From Deltaproteobacteria bacterium (GTDB taxonomy: Bacteria; Desulfobacterota; Desulfobulbia; Desulfobulbales; VMSU01): a stretch of 22,676 nt of DNA. Below, piece by piece: positions 22,387 to 22,676 of the stretch (position 1 is the first letter of the stretch; each line of letters opens with the position of its first letter). Position numbers and translations under genes: made by a program. The DNA lies in assembly GCA_021789795.1 (NCBI GenBank), contig JAJYJA010000018.1:1-22676 (forward strand), read 5' to 3'. The notes under the pieces were generated by a model that was not told the DNA's origin, did no database searches, and was given only the letters and a program-made list of their open reading frames with translations.

Positions 22387-22676
22387 ATGCGTCCCCGGCA
22401 TCCGGATCAGATTCCGTGCCTCCTGTTCGCCAACCACCGGGGGGAGATTCAGGAGTTCCGCAAGCTTCAGATGGCGGGCCGCAGTGGCCACGACTTCGTA
22501 AGCCTGCGGCTCACCGACCTCATCCCCTTGCCCGAGGGTAGCGAGCTGTTCGTGCTGCCCCGGCGCTGGCCGGTGGGTTTCGACCCCGCCGACGGCCAGG
22601 CGGCTCGCCTGATCGAGAACCCCTATCACCCCGACCAGGGCCTCCAGGCGGTGGCCGCCTTCGTGGCCCCGGCTCA
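22387..22676 (+). CDS. N-terminal part of a probable radical-SAM-type protein (runs off window)
   Basis: The open frame continues past the window edge with 96 complete codons. The N-terminal segment reads HPDQIPCLLFANHRGEI, later LQMAGRSGHDFV, TDLIPLPEGSELFVLP and PVGFDP. That pattern resembles the N-terminal extension of radical-SAM proteins seen in Deltaproteobacteria, but the CxxxCxxC cluster motif would lie beyond the window, so the assignment is tentative. The start may be ATG 22387 or GTG 22369. Neither has a strong ribosome-binding site. Confidence 0.6.
   Translation, partial: MRPRHPDQIPCLLFANHRGEIQEFRKLQMAGRSGHDFVSLRLTDLIPLPEGSELFVLPRRWPVGFDPADGQAARLIENPYHPDQGLQAVAAFVAPA

Overview
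The window is a GC-rich chromosomal segment with a complete Gram-negative envelope gene set. The LPS-transport genes lptA-lptB lie next to rpoN and rapZ. There is also a small siroheme/4Fe-4S reductase and a membrane sensor ending in the paired-CxxC tail common in Deltaproteobacteria. I infer a Desulfobacterota (Desulfobulbales-like) bacterium. No rRNA, tRNA, CRISPR array or complete transposase gene was seen.

Layout. 1-140: truncated copy of a 151-bp repeat plus a palindrome. 163-5082 (minus): mtnA, lptA, lptB, rpoN and rapZ read leftwards as one cluster. 5182-6267 (minus): lipoprotein, secreted MORN-repeat protein and a tiny two-helix membrane ORF interrupted by an in-frame TGA. 6273-8257 (minus): icd and comF, overlapping by one base. 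8342-9688 (minus): phosphomannomutase, with a full repeat copy at 9698-9848 whose open frame runs into it. 9900-10843 (minus): PAP2 phosphatase and a small membrane protein. 10865-11428 (plus): YkgJ-like Cys-cluster protein. 11437-17544 (minus): anion-transporter-like protein, then a MacA/MacB/TolC-like exporter encoded as adaptor, ATPase, permease and outer-membrane factor with tiny gaps or overlaps. 17601-17915 (minus): ppnP. 18131-18235 (plus): candidate small RNA gene. 18190-19651 (minus): thioredoxin-reductase-like flavoprotein and tadA. 19731-19881: third repeat copy. 19975-20994 (plus): membrane sensor. 21012-21644 (minus): small siroheme reductase. 21921-end (plus): unknown protein and the start of a gene resembling radical-SAM proteins.

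How the genes work together. LptA/LptB build the outer membrane, RpoN is sigma-54, and RapZ is a nucleotide-binding regulator. The phosphomannomutase supplies sugar phosphates for surface glycans, and the PAP2 enzyme probably recycles lipid carrier. The exporter moves a substrate from periplasm or membrane to the outside. Most other genes are housekeeping (icd, comF, mtnA, ppnP, tadA).

The least explained items are: (i) the 151-bp element with terminal inverted repeats, three near-identical copies, one in frame with a metabolic gene; (ii) a possible roughly 70-nt small RNA with an anti-Shine-Dalgarno linker between ppnP and tadA; (iii) the TGA-interrupted membrane micro-protein, which could be a CxxU selenoprotein or a fresh nonsense mutant.
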